Shown one piece after another: positions 12,665-23,370 of a stretch of 64,000 nt of DNA. Source of the DNA: Cristatella mucedo (taxonomy: Eukaryota; Bryozoa; Phylactolaemata; Cristatellidae); NCBI GenBank assembly GCA_009760855.2, contig WPIO01000199.1, positions 336,723 through 400,722 of the forward strand, given 5' to 3'. The notes under the pieces were generated by a model. That model was not told the origin of the DNA and made no database searches. It saw nothing but the letters and a program-made list of their open reading frames with translations. How positions within the stretch are numbered: position 1 is the stretch's first letter; every line of letters begins with the position of its first letter. The translations under genes were made by a program, and so were the position numbers.

Positions 12665-12800
12665 AACCGACTTGACTTCACTTAACAAAAAGGAAGTGAG
12701 CAGCACGGCTGGGTCAGGAGGCTAGTTGAGAGAGTGAGCAGGACTCAAGTAGCAGCTCAGGACTAGTCGACCGGATGTGATGCAGTCGGCAGCAGGAGAG
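12665..12800. repeat. Fragment of interspersed repeat family Z
   Basis: Blocks such as GAAG..AGCA, GGTTGAG.TAGT.AGTAG and AGTAGCAGCTCAGGAC.. match 60220-60280 and 43975-44030. Only one end of the family is present here. Confidence 0.5.
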
Positions 12801-14045
12801 TGGACAGATATCAAACAGCGAATAAACCAGGCCTCCACTGCATGCACTGGCAGAAGCAGATAAGCTGGGGACAATTATGAGCCGTGGTGGTCCAACGAGT
12901 CATCAACCGAAACTAGCATAGCCCTCATGAATGTGCACCTCGTGCTCCCATGTCATGTGCAAAATGTTCTCAGTGAAGGCTTAGCCAGCCTTAAGCAGTC
13001 TTCCCTTAGGGGGTAGTGAGGGTTCCGATGTAAGCCGAGTAGCAAGTTACCTCTCAGACAATCCCAAGTTTTATCCACCTATCCCTTTGGTTCCTAATAC
13101 TTACAGTCATTAGCTATTGGAAAATGCAGTTTTTCAACAACAGGCCAGAATGGGCCAACATAACGATGGGACAACGATAATGGCAACAAGTAAATGGCTT
13201 CAGGCTGCTTAGGCAGCTGCAGCTGCTTAGGCATTTGTAACATGATGCAAATCATGGTGTGCAAGTTGTGCAATCACTCCTGGTGTGCAAGGACGAAGGA
13301 CTGGGCAGGCAGGGCAAGATATATTTTAGCTCTGCGGTGCATTACTTCCTGCAACATTGGTGAAAGACACTGAGCTTCTAGAGGAAAAACTATTTAAACA
13401 AGGTTGTTTGATCAACTATTATTTATTTGGCTAGGCATCGTTGCTCCACGAGCAAGCAAGTTTCCCTATCTAGGCAGCCATATTAAAGCTGTTTCAACTC
13501 CTTATCCAACTTTAAATATCCGACAAGTCCGAGTCGACTATCGAATTTGACTGCATCACATCATCGCATGGCTAGATCCCGTGGATGCTGCAACGATCTG
13601 GGAAACGTTTCCATCAGCATCTGAACTTATTCATATGGATCAAGGCCTATTTGCTCCTTCATGGCTGTCATGCCAAAGCTATTCGCTAAGGCCACCAAAG
13701 GTCAACACAAGCCTTCTAATACAGCTGATGGTAATAATAAGAAAATGACATCTGCATAAAACCATGAGAGAAGAAATCTTTTTCTAAGCACATAACACAT
13801 TCTGGAAATAAAGCTGCAGCCTTTTCCCGAGGCTAGATATTGCATGTCAACACAAAACATGGTGCTTATACTCATAAAGCAGTGGCCACAGTATGCTCTT
13901 GGCGCTGCAGCAAGGCTTGGAATCATTGCCTGGGTGCAAACAATCTGGACTGCATTGGATTTCCTATTTCTCATCAGCAGACTAACATGAAAACTTATGT
14001 GTTGGCTACCGGAAAGGTGGATATGGGTGTTTAATTGGCTTTCGG
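12801..14045. other. Unassigned intronic sequence
   Basis: No domain, no clear repeat. Opposed open frames at 13702-14034 have no recognisable content. Confidence 0.35.
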
Positions 14046-14049
14046 GTAG

Positions 14050-14740
14050 CTCAGCATCTCAATGGCTCCATTTAAGAAGGCCACTGATGACCTTGTTCTG
14101 AAGCCCATATCCCAATTAAAGAAGACAAGTAGTCCTCTGGAAACTATTCTCACTATCTTGCTTCTATTGTGCATAGATCTACTGCTGCCTAGCTAAACTA
14201 ACATCCTAAATAGGTCATTAGCTCAGGTCATGTTCCAGCACCTTTCAAACAGGCTGTAGTCAGACCACTACTCACAAAAGTAACACTAGACCAAGAGGAC
14301 TTGAGCAACTTCTGCCCAGCCTCCCTTTTAGTGTTCCTATCAAAACACTGGAACGAGTCATGGCAGACCAACTGAAGTCATATACTGACACTGCAAACCT
14401 TGCTGGTCTTGTTTATTCACTCCACAGAGTCTGCATTGCTTCGGATGTATACCGACCAATTTAGGAATGCATACTAAGGTAGATTATCTCTGCTTGTTCT
14501 GCCCATTCTTTCGGAAGCTTTTGATACCATCGATCGCCGAATCCTTCTTGAGAGCCTCTCATCTCGCCTGTGCATCACCTGCACTCCACTGAAATGGTTC
14601 AGGTCCTAACTCAGTGCAAGACTGCAGAGTATTGACATGTCATTCTTGTTGCCATTGAGCATGCTATCACTAACCCATTCCATTCTGTCTCCCTTGCGGC
14701 AAATATAAAATGGCTAGAGAGAGATTAAGTTATCTGAGTA
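14050..14740 (+). mobile_element. LINE family 1, internally deleted copy
   Basis: Aligns by eye with 1090-1680 (KKTSSPL, the RT leader, LERVMADQL, motif A region near 14505). It then jumps at about 14640 directly to the 3' tail (GAGCATGCTATCACTAAC.., GGCTAGAGAGAGATTAAG). About 1 kb of the C-terminal ORF is missing. Many stops. Confidence 0.82.
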
Positions 14741-14790
14741 GGCTCGATCCCGAGGTAGTGGGTTCGAATTCTCTCTGTCGCTTGTTTCCT
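14736..14790 (+). mobile_element. tRNA-derived SINE fragment
   Basis: GGCTCGATCCCGAGGTAGTG followed by GGTTCGAATTC, a good tRNA B box. It matches the B-box region of the SINEs at 23181 and 61604. It abuts the end of a LINE tail. Confidence 0.55.
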
Positions 14791-14792
14791 TA

Positions 14793-14970
14793 GTAATAAT
14801 ACACTAATATAAAATAATAAGACACTTTACAAAGCACCTCAGAGAACTCAATATCTTTCTACTTGCTTTACATTTGCTGCAAAGGAATCAAAATCGAACG
14901 GCGAGTGGTATCTTGTCTGATTAACAACATAAGTAAGATGGTTAGGGGTTACATGCACAGGTTTTCTCAA
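14793..14970 (-). mobile_element. LINE family 1, 3' tail fragment
   Basis: In plus orientation: (AAT)n, AAAGCACCTCAGAGAACTCA, TTTACATTTGCTGCAAAGGA, then GGTTAGGGGTTACATGCACAGG; this is the reverse complement of the LINE 3' end. Confidence 0.82.
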
Positions 14971-15389
14971 TTCACCCAATTTTTATCTATTATGCATATA
15001 ATGAAAATAAAAACAACAATAATAATTAGAATAAATATTTTCGCATAGCACCTTTAGAAAACAAAAGTAAACCTTTATTCAGTTGCTAGCAGACTTACTA
15101 AATGAGTGACGAAGTGGCCTCCTAATCGTAAATTGTAACCCGGGGCCCACCAACGATCATTATGCATTGATCAAAACAGAGATACTGGTATGTAGATAGC
15201 CGGGCAGTTGTGTGAACAGGATTCGCATTCAGTGTGGCTCTTGGCTTAATAATAGGGCAAGCTTTGAACCTAACTACATGCATTAGGTACTTGGACATGA
15301 GGTAAAATCAACAAGCCATCGACCAATATGGCGGTTAGCCAACTGGAGGAGGACTGGCTGGAGTCTGAGCAGTTTTCCCAGTGACTTAC
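14971..15389. other. Unassigned
   Basis: AT-rich start, no repeat recognised. The 3' part lies in the intron after the signal-peptide exon. Confidence 0.35.
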
Positions 15390-15495
15390 CGCGTGGGCAG
15401 CCTGGATCGACTTGAGCTAGTCCAATGACTGCCATTATACTAGGCAGCAGCACCCAGGTGACTGATGACAAGCGAGATCGAAAATGGTAAAACAT
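15390..15495 (-). CDS. Putative first coding exon: signal peptide
   Basis: Seen: an ATG at 15495 (purine at -3, AAG before ATG) opens 35 codons plus one base, ending at a strong donor (GTAAGT, 15384-15389). The peptide has a short basic n-region (RSR), a hydrophobic core (VTWVLLPSIMAVIGLA) and then a polar stretch GCPR, the pattern of a secretory signal peptide with cleavage near residues 27-28. The donor is phase 1, matching the phase-1 acceptor of the cysteine-rich exon at 11105 on the same strand. Its single mature cysteine would make the cysteine total of the joined exons even (12). Inferred: this is exon 1 of the gene that continues at 10818-11105 and 6705-6992, targeting the product to the secretory pathway. 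The join is not proven; the exon could belong to another transcript. No promoter element is assigned upstream. Confidence 0.45.
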
Positions 15496-16149
15496 CTTCG
15501 TTAGTTTGGCTCAGCAGCACTATAGCTACAGGTATCAGCAGCTGGCAACCTGAAGCTTGGCCGTCCCTAGAGAGCCTTAAGGATAAGGCGTCCGGCTAAA
15601 GGGGGTTCCCCAAGCCTAGACTATGTAGCCCTCCGAAACACTGTTTGTCATCAATCATTCTCTGCGCCAACCAATCACGGACTGAGTTCGGCAAATTGTT
15701 CTGCATTAGGACGAGGACGGGGCGTGGTTTGCTTGGAGTAAATGTCAGTCTGCAGCCGATCTGTTTGCTAGATTACCCTGTCTTCTTTTTTCTCCTTCCT
15801 GTTCACCTCTCAGCTACTGACTCGGCCTTTATTAACCCAGTAGGCTGCTCTGTAGGGGCAAGCCTCGTGAATAACAGGCCCATGTCATTTCGGCGCTAAG
15901 GTCACACCATCTGTCAGTGCTGCCTCGAAATACCTCCTTGTACAGAGTGATATGTTTTTGAATGTTATGTAGCCTAAGGCTCAGCCTCCGATCAACAATC
16001 CCGCCATGCTCGATTGTTTCTCGTTCGACTGAGTCCATAGTCTCCGTAACATTCGAAAACATACTGCTCTGTGGTGCACTTACCAAACGTGGTGTATATA
16101 CATACTATAGTAAACTTTTTGGCTGAAGATGGTAAATATAGATATATAC
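15496..16149. other. Upstream region of the minus-strand gene
   Basis: About 650 bases between the predicted start codon and the LTR at 16150. This is where a promoter and 5' UTR would be expected. No TATA box or other element is assigned with confidence. Confidence 0.3.
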
Positions 16150-17193
16150 TGTGGCGCCCTGCTGGCCTTGGCTGAATTTTAGCGCGAACAAGAGCTGTTC
16201 GGCGGCGGGCTAGAGCCCCTTTGTCCTGGAGCAGTGAGCCAGAGAGGAGCGTCAGTGCGGTTAGAGAGGAAGCGCTTAGGAGCAGGCCAGGAAGCTCTGA
16301 GACGAGCAGCGGCGATTCGGCCTTTAGAATTGGTCCGATACTCGCGGAAGCTGCTGATAGATGTTGGCTGGCCCTGTCAACCCCCCCGCCTTCCCGCTTT
16401 CCAAGAAAGAATCGTCTGGAACCCATTCGCCATTCAAGCTGGACGGAGGTGCCCTTCCAGTGGCCTGGGGACGGTAGTAATTCCTTTCTGTAATGGGCCA
16501 ATGTGTCCGGGCCCAATACCACTAAGCTCTTGCCCATTGTTTCAGCTAGGTATTTAAGAGTCGAGCGACGCTCGCTCTTGGCCTCGTGTCTTTAGTCTTT
16601 GGTCCGGCTCTGCGCCTCGACGCCGCCGGGCACTCGTTTCTCTGAAAGTGAGGGAGGAGGGCGGGCTGTCCGCCGACGATGGACGGAACAGGACGAGACA
16701 GCTCTAAGAGGATTCGGTGGAACTCCACCAAAAACGGTCGTATCGCGCCCGGGCTGGCATTTTGTGTTCTTTCGTGTTTTGTGTGTTCGCGCTAGCACGT
16801 GGTCTCGGCATAGGGATTTGCCGGTGCGAGCTAGGCGTAGTTGGCGTCTGTGGAGCCCTAGTTCTCCGGGTAGGGTTTGGGCTCCGGTTCGCGCTTCAGT
16901 GTGGAGAAGTATTCCCTCCACAGGAGTGCTTGAGTTGGCGTGTGTGGAGTATTCCTGCCGCACTGTTGGAAACCAAGTTCTAGTTCCCGGTCAGGGTTTA
17001 GACTCTGGTTCGGGCTCCGTCTATTTGGGTCGTTTCCCATTATACACGTAAGCAGCCCCAGTGTGAAGAAGTATTTCCTCCGCAGGAGTGCTTGAGTTGG
17101 CGTGTGTGGAGTATTCCGGTCGCACTGGTGGAAGCCGAGTTCTAGTTCACCGGTCAGAGTTTAGACTCCGGTATGCGCTTCAGAGCGGAGGAG
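16150..17193 (+). mobile_element. LTR-like repeat, copy 1 (3' part missing)
   Basis: Begins TGTGGCGCCC and matches the copies at 17194 and 57695 for about 1 kb: GAACAAGAGCTGTTCGG, the phrase GCCATTCAAGCTGGACGGAGG, the TATA-like TATTTAAG at 16551-16558, and GTGGTCTCGGCATAGGGATT. It stops inside a region of internal tandem subrepeats (about 110-bp units with GAGTTGGCGTGTGTGGAGTA and TAGGGTTTAG), where copy 2 begins directly. The poly(A)-signal end is absent. Open frames along it are not protein-like; the sequence behaves as a promoter-bearing LTR, not a gene. Confidence 0.75.
16551..16558 (+). promoter_or_regulatory. TATA-like box in LTR copy 1
   Basis: TATTTAAG, conserved at the same place in copy 2 (17592-17599) and altered to TATTAAG in copy 3 (58092). 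Confidence 0.5.
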
Positions 17194-18525
17194 TGTAGCG
17201 CCCTGCTGGCTTTGGCTGAATTTTAGCGCGAACAAGAGCTGTTCGGCGGCGGGCTAGAGCCCCTTTGTCCTGGAGCAGTGAGCCAGAGAGGAGCGTCAGT
17301 GCGGTTAGAGAGGAAGCGCTTAGGAGCAGGCCAGGAAGCTCTGAGACGAGCGGCGAAGATTCGGCCTTTAGAATTGGTCCGATACTCGCGGAAGCTGCTG
17401 ATAGATGTTGGCTGGCCTGTCAACCCCCGCCTTCCCTCTTTCCAAGAAAGAATCTTCTGGAACCCATTCGCCATTCAAGCTGGACGGAGGTACCCTTCCA
17501 GTGGCCTGGGGACGGTAGTAATTCCTTTCTGTAATGGGCCAAGGTGTCCGGGCCCAATACCACTAAGCTCTTGCCCATTGTTCCAGCTAGGTATTTAAGA
17601 GTCGAGCGACGCTCGCTCTTGGCCTCGTGTCTTTTTGTCTGTGGTCTTCTGTCTTTGGTCCGGCTCCGCCGTCGGACTCGTTTTCTCTGGAAGCGAGGGA
17701 GGAGGGCGGGCTGTTCGCCAGCGATTGACGGAACAGGACGAGACAGCGCGCTAGGAGGATTCGGTGGAACCCCACCGAATACGGTCGTACCGCGCCCGAG
17801 CTGGCATTTTGTGTGTTCTTTCGTGTTTTGTGTTTCTTTTGTGTCGTGTGTGTGCGCGCTAGCACGTGGTCTCGGCATAGGGATTTGCCGGCGCGAGCTA
17901 GGCGTAGTTGGCGTGTGTGGAGCTCTAGTTCACCGGGTAGGGTTTAGGCTCCGGGTCGCGCTTCAGTGTGGAGAAGTATTTCCTCCACAGGAGTGCTTGA
18001 GTTGGCGTGTGTGGAGTATTCCGGTCGCACTGGTGGAAACCGAGTTCTAGTTCACCGGGTAGGGTTTAGACTCCGGTTCGCACTTCAGTGTGGAGAAGTA
18101 CTCCCTCCGCTCGAGTGTTTAAGTTGGCGTGTTTGGGGTATTCCCTCGGCACAGGTGGGAACGGATTCCTAGTTCACCGGTTAGGGTTTAGGGTCCGGGT
18201 CGCGCTTAGTGTAGAGGAGTATTCCCTCCGCAAGAGTGTTGAACGTGCGAGGAGTGTGGAGATAAAGCTGAACTACACGCGCAGCGACTTTGTGAGCTTG
18301 CGAATAAAGTTCAGTAAAATCCCCAATTTGTGTGTCTCGCTTTCCAATTCACGCCGCGGACTCACGACCCCCTTTAGTAACGGTAATCAGGTCAGCGCCA
18401 GAAACGCTCGTTTCGTGGCGGCCAGCTTATTGCGCGTAGGCGCGCACCGAACGGCATTAGGCGATAGGCTACACCGCTAGGTAAGCAGCAGGTCAAGCTT
18501 ACTCCGCTGAGCCTTCGGCGTTACA
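17194..18525 (+). mobile_element. LTR-like repeat, copy 2 (complete, 1332 bp)
   Basis: Starts TGTAGCGCCC and ends GTTACA, giving the TG...CA ends of LTRs. It has TATA-like TATTTAAG at 17592-17599, a hairpin word GAGCGACGCTC just after, three to four tandem subrepeats of about 110 bp at 17890-18240, and AATAAA at 18303-18308 about 215 bases before the end. No gag or pol lies between copies 1 and 2 or outside. Inferred: two fused solo LTRs left by unequal recombination, or a non-autonomous element. I see no clean target-site duplication. Confidence 0.78.
18303..18308 (+). terminator. Poly(A) signal of LTR copy 2
   Basis: AATAAA, conserved in copy 3 at 58713-58718, at the expected place for the R region end of an LTR. 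Confidence 0.5.
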
Positions 18526-18804
18526 CTGCTGTATTAATATCCCAAAATTAGCTATTTTGCTTACCAAGAAAAGGAAACTGTGAAGTTATATGGGAAAATG
18601 TCTGATTTAAGAAAAAATATTCTTTTACAAAGATGTGATGAATTCATTCAATACAATACTAAAGTTAGATCGTGTTTAACAAAACTAACCAAGTAAGATA
18701 TAGAATTAAATTTATAAACATAGTAATAGCCTTAGGAGTAAAAGTTTCTACTAATTATATTCAATCTTTTCCTGATATTACTCGTGTAGTCTCTTTCTTT
18801 TCAG
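18526..18804. other. AT-rich unassigned sequence
   Basis: No recognised repeat. Base composition is like the integrase fragment to the right, so it could belong to the same element. Confidence 0.3.
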
Positions 18805-18945
18805 CACTAACCGCAATGTCTATTGGCTACCGAATGCATACCGAAAGCCGCTTAGGCTGAGAGTGCACTATACAAAACTCTCCTGCGTAACGCCCACGTG
18901 GTCTTTATGATTATTTGGAGTTACAGACGGAGATGCATTACATTA
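18805..18945 (-). repeat. Interspersed repeat family Z
   Basis: The segment with TACCGA.TGCATACCGAAAGC, AGAGTGCACTATACAAAACT and GGAGTTACAGACGGAGAT matches 62568-62690 directly and 60040-60170 and 43800-43925 in reverse. The unit is about 120-260 bp without coding content; one end may carry a variable tandem tail (GAGATACATTA). The strand given follows the orientation in which that tail would be 5'; it is uncertain. SINE or MITE are both possible. Confidence 0.6.
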
Positions 18946-19224
18946 CAATGATGGTGGCGCTTGATGGCGTTCTGGCAGAAATCGAAATACGTTAGTGAAA
19001 TACTTTAGAATATCATTCGCAATTTATTTCGAAGACACATGCATTATCTGAAGAAGTAATTACAAAAAGGAAATTTGAAGATATTATATTGGAGCCTTCA
19101 CGAAAAAGCGACTCCAGTTTAATTATTCGTAGTTCTTCTCTAACAAAACTGCTTTTAACGTAATTTACTCAATACCACACTGGTTGATCTTTTAATATAA
19201 TTATTCAAGCAATGGTATGGTTTT

Positions 19225-19830
19225 TTAAACTCCATATCGGATCCATAGCTCTTCTTCTCTTTTTATCTTCTCCTTCACCTGGGTCTAATAAATATCAAAC
19301 AGTTGTTCCAAGTTCTAAGAATTTCTTTTTTTCTCCTACTTCTCTGTTATATTTTGGTTTCATTAGTTTTACAATATCTTAGTTTATTGCTTTAGCAGGT
19401 TTTTCACCAATTGTTTTTTTTATGTTACTGTTTAGGTAATCAATAGTCTTTGGTAAATTATCAATCCACTCTTTGTTTTAAATGCATTCTCCTTTATTTA
19501 AACTTTGTAATTCCTATTCACATTGTGCAATAAAAGTTCTCTCTGCTAATGTTCTATTTAATCTTTCAACAAGTGCAACACCCTTTTTACAAGTAGCTTC
19601 TATCACTTGTGTTTCGAGTCCTTTCATTTCTTTAATGAACTCTCCTTTAAACTCCGTTCCTAGATCTATGGTAATCTTATTTGGCCATTCTAATGGACCT
19701 TTTGCATAAATATCTATTATCGCTTGGGTTACTTCTTTAGAAGACATTGTTTTAAGTATCCTTGAATCTATATATCTGCTAGCAACATCAATGACACTGC
19801 GATTCACCATTTCCCTAACTGCTCCCATTT
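19225..19830 (-). pseudogene. DDE integrase fragment (rve-type) of an unassigned element
   Basis: Seen: a clean 104-codon frame (19514-19828, minus) reading VIDVASRYIDSRIL, then ITIDLGTEFKGEF, then ALVERLNRTLAERTF. These are the three acidic positions of the integrase catalytic triad (D, D, E) at expected spacing. After a stop the homology continues in the same general direction to about 19225 with EWIDNLPKTIDYLNSNI, KTIGEKPAKAI and YLLDPGEGEDKKRRAMDPIW, the C-terminal end typical of one widespread integrase group. Known: such integrases insert element DNA into chromosomes. The family (LTR, Ginger-like or other) cannot be fixed from this piece. It is AT-rich, unlike the gypsy element at 51.6-55.7 kb, so it is a separate lineage. 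No zinc-binding N-terminus, RT or terminal repeats were found. Confidence 0.72.
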
Positions 19831-20004
19831 TAGCTGCTTACCTAGAGATCAATGTGATATCCTAGATAATCACTTATCTAGGTTCTTTATCAACAATATA
19901 TACAAGACCAACGACTCCATCCCTAGGATGGAAGCTCCTGAATCCCGTCTAAAGACCTCCCGCTGCATCGCGATATCTACAGTTTCACCTTTATTGCTGT
20001 ATAA

Positions 20005-20220
<216 letters not shown>

Positions 20221-20299
20221 TTGACATCCACACATTATTGGCAGGAGACTTTCTCAAACTAAAATTCGATTAAAACCATCCTGCTAACTATTGGCCTAA

Positions 20300-21110
20300 C
20301 CAAGTTTGGTTATGAAGTCGGAAAGTTTAGAGCTCAAAATTGACTCTGCCAGTATATCTCCCGTTGAATCTGCATGAAATGTAAGTGACATCTTCAAAGT
20401 CACCTCTAATTATGTGGCAACATCGGGTCCAATCAAGTATACCTACTTTAAGCTGCATTAGATTTATAAATCTGGCGATTGCTTAGAAAGGGATACTGCA
20501 TCTAAATTCATGCATGCATTTATGACATCTCGTCTTGACTTCTGTAATTTTCTTCTTGCTGGTCTACTGACCAATCGTGTGCTTACAGTCAGTGGGAAGG
20601 GCTGCAGCCATGCTTATCTTTCGTGAGCTTCAAAGTTACCACATCAGATTACTTCTTTCCGACCTGCACTGACTCTCAGTCAAGAAGCACACCGAATGCA
20701 AGGTTCTTAAACCAACTTTAGTCTTCATTATTTCGTTCCAGATTATCAGATTATTCCCCCTAACGTACTAATGATAGTACCACTAGCTTGTTGGAAACGG
20801 ATCGATTAGCTACGCCCAGTTCAAACACCAACTCGTCTTTATACCGTGCCTTCAGTTCATAAACTCCCAAAACGCGAAATCCACATCTGGCTGGTGTCAT
20901 GGCACTTAATGACATATAAAAAGAAAGTAAAAACGCACGCATTATTCACTGTACTTAGCGAGTTTCTGTGACTTTTCATTGTGGTATGATCAATGCTGAC
21001 ACCGTGCATGCTGCCACTAACTATACTTGCATGCATACCCTATGCTAGCCACCTCCAACAGATTTAAGCTTTTAGAAATTGAGCATGTATTATTATGATT
21101 ATTAAGATTT
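20300..21110 (+). mobile_element. LINE family 1, C-terminal and 3' part
   Basis: Parallels 1985-2935: GAGCTCAAAATTGACTCTGC, GACATCTCGTCTTGACTTCTG, the GACCTGCACTGACTCTCAGTC block, and the tail at 20985-21110. Strongly diverged with many stops. Confidence 0.75.
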
Positions 21111-21838
21111 TGTGTGGGCCACAATATTGCTTACTGCAATACACGATCCCATTTCGAGTATTGACTACTTATAGTGTAGTATCGACAATACTTTCGAGTA
21201 TTGATTCTAAGCACACACCTTGGACTGTAGAAGGTTGTCACCAAATTTTCCACACCAGTACATCAGACAAACCGGCTGCATCGCCATAAGCCCCCACGGC
21301 GTTCCACATGATGCTTTCGTTGCATATTAACGGTCAATTTGTTGTAATCTGAATGTATAGTGATGAATTGCCGTAATGATTGCACCTCGTGTACCTCGTC
21401 ATTGGACACTGTCGTCGCCATCATTGTGGTTGAGAAGAATCGGCTGGAGAGCAGAAGTCATTATTAGGATAACGCGGGGAAGGGGGATTCATGCCACCTC
21501 TGTGCAAGCCCTTGATCCCACGTCGGTCTTGTCTCCATCAGACTTTCCACAAGGGTCACTATAGAAATGTATGGTCTCACATGAAGTCTTAAGGAGCGTT
21601 GAGATCAGGCGGCGATCACAAGGGTAAGAGACTATATTTATGTACAGCCCCTCACTCTCAGCAGACTTGTTCAAAGGCCAATTAAAGCGGACTCGTGAAA
21701 CCCCAAGCTTAATCACTAAATCAATGTCGATGCTAGGCAGCTTCGAGGCTGCGATTCATAACACCAGGCCAGATGTGAGTGGGATTGAGGTCTACGACCG
21801 GTGGAGAAACTTTCAAAGCCTTGAGTAGGAAAAGCCAA
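21111..21838. other. Unassigned
   Basis: No recognised gene or repeat. Confidence 0.3.

Positions 21839-21931
<93 letters not shown>
21839..21931. repeat. (GA)n microsatellite
   Basis: GA repeats with one GGAGTAGA interruption at about 21870. Confidence 0.97.
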
Positions 21932-21935
<4 letters not shown>

Positions 21936-22259
21936 AGAGGCAACAGTGATCACGAAGCACTCCGCTAGGAGAAACGAGATGCAGAGCGACTCCCAGAGTA
22001 CGTTCTGATCAATTAATCGATAGTAAAGTCCTAATGTCGAGGCAGCCAGTCGATAAAAGCATCTCTTTGCCTGTCTCAAAGCTCAGCAGAAAACGATAAA
22101 ACTACATTTTACCTGTCTCTAATCAATAGGCACACAAGTAGGAAAAGTAGAAAATGTTGATGCTTTCATGGTTCGAAACTACCCACAACTAACAATTCAC
22201 CAGTCCCGTTTCCATTTGAATACAAAAGATACTTATTGCCAATTAAACGGTAGCAATGC

Positions 22260-22980
22260 TCATACACTCCTGCATTTTAAATGCATCGTTTTTTCTTGAA
22301 GTGCTAGCTTAAGGTAATTGATTTTACAGCCTCTATTATGAAGTTGCAAAAGCTGTGTAGTTCTCGCGTTGACTGTTATTGTGTACGAGTACGGCTTGCT
22401 TTTTACAAGATTCCATAAAATACCTGGATCGCTAAGTGCAACCACTTTACCCTTTAGCTCACACTCTGAAGACATCCCTATACCTTCCAAAAGTAGAGGC
22501 TTTTATTGTGACGGCTGCGGCTCTTGGTCCTCTTTCCAGAAGAGAGCTTTTAATGCTTAAACTTTGCTGCAGCGCCGTACTTCAAGAACTTTTGGTGCCA
22601 TATATGCATGGCGAAAGTTGTGTAATTACAATTGGGGTACTGTCTTATGCAGATTTATTTTTCTAGCACACACGTGGAAAGATTATTATATATTTTTTGA
22701 CTAATGAAAATTCTGGCATTTTGATTGTAAGCTGAACCTACATGAGAATCAGCCAAGATGCCGAACCGCCTTGGAAGAAGCCACATACTTCACTCAGGGG
22801 ATCAAGAGGGATTTGACTGTCACCTGACATACATCGATTAATGGAGGAGAGCGGCCCTTGTCCAATGATTGCTTGGACTCGGACTTGGGCTGAGCTGCTG
22901 CAGCTAATGGTGCGATTTCGAACACTCAGAAGCCGCCGCCACGTGGCTTCTGCTCACATAAGTGTTCTCTCAACAGGCGA
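22260..22980. repeat. Interspersed repeat family W, copy 1
   Basis: Shares ordered blocks with 47740-48500 and 50760-51430: TTTTTACAAGATTC, TGGATCGCTAAGTGCAACCA, CACTTTACCCTT, TCTGGCATTTTGATTGTAAG, and a GC-richer right part with GCTGCTGC.G.TAA..GTGCGAT and CGAACACTCAG..GCCGCC. Over 700 bp, no coding content recognised. It may extend right into 23630-23850, which resembles 55749-55945. Confidence 0.6.
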
Positions 22981-23180
22981 TAAAATAGAGCTGGTCCTCG
23001 GAGCGCCACTCTCATTGTGAGGCATCAGCCTCTGTGCTTGTAATATCGAAGCAGACGTTGTCAGAGATTGTTTTGTCATGGCGGATTCCCTTTAAAGGAG
23101 ATCTGCTTACAGCTTTTCCAACTGCATGATTTCTAGCTCATCCGGGTCCGTGTCCTTATGCAAACGAATAGACCCCTACG

Positions 23181-23370
23181 GTGAGCCGTGATGGCATGCT
23201 AGGTAAGGCTGTTGCTTTCATGCCCTCGGTCCCGAGGTTGTGGGTTTGATTCCTGATGTAGGCGATTCTTTATCGCCTCTGCAAGCAGTGGTGATAGCCG
23301 TAAAGGCTCTTCTGTCGCTGTACAATAAGAGGCTGTTTAATCAGCTAGGATTTATTTTATTTATTTAGTT
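23181..23370 (+). mobile_element. tRNA-derived SINE, copy 1
   Basis: Starts GTGAGCCGTGATGGCATGCT with an A-box-like TGGCATGCTAGG (23192-23203). The B box GGTTTGATTCC lies about 40 bases downstream (23242-23252), and a tRNA-unrelated body (TTTATCGCCTCTGCAAGCAG, CTTCTGTCGCTGTA) and a T-rich ATTTATTTT end follow. The copy at 61604-61800 matches over the full length. Known: this is the architecture of Pol III-transcribed tRNA-derived SINEs. Confidence 0.75.

Noticed and set aside
16221-18480. Several 100-180 codon frames on both strands
   Set aside because: They recur only because the LTR-like repeat recurs, have no protein-like conservation, and the frames differ between copies.
23192-23252. 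Genuine tRNA gene
   Set aside because: A and B boxes are present but the sequence cannot form acceptor stems, and a full second copy inside a LINE shows it is a SINE.
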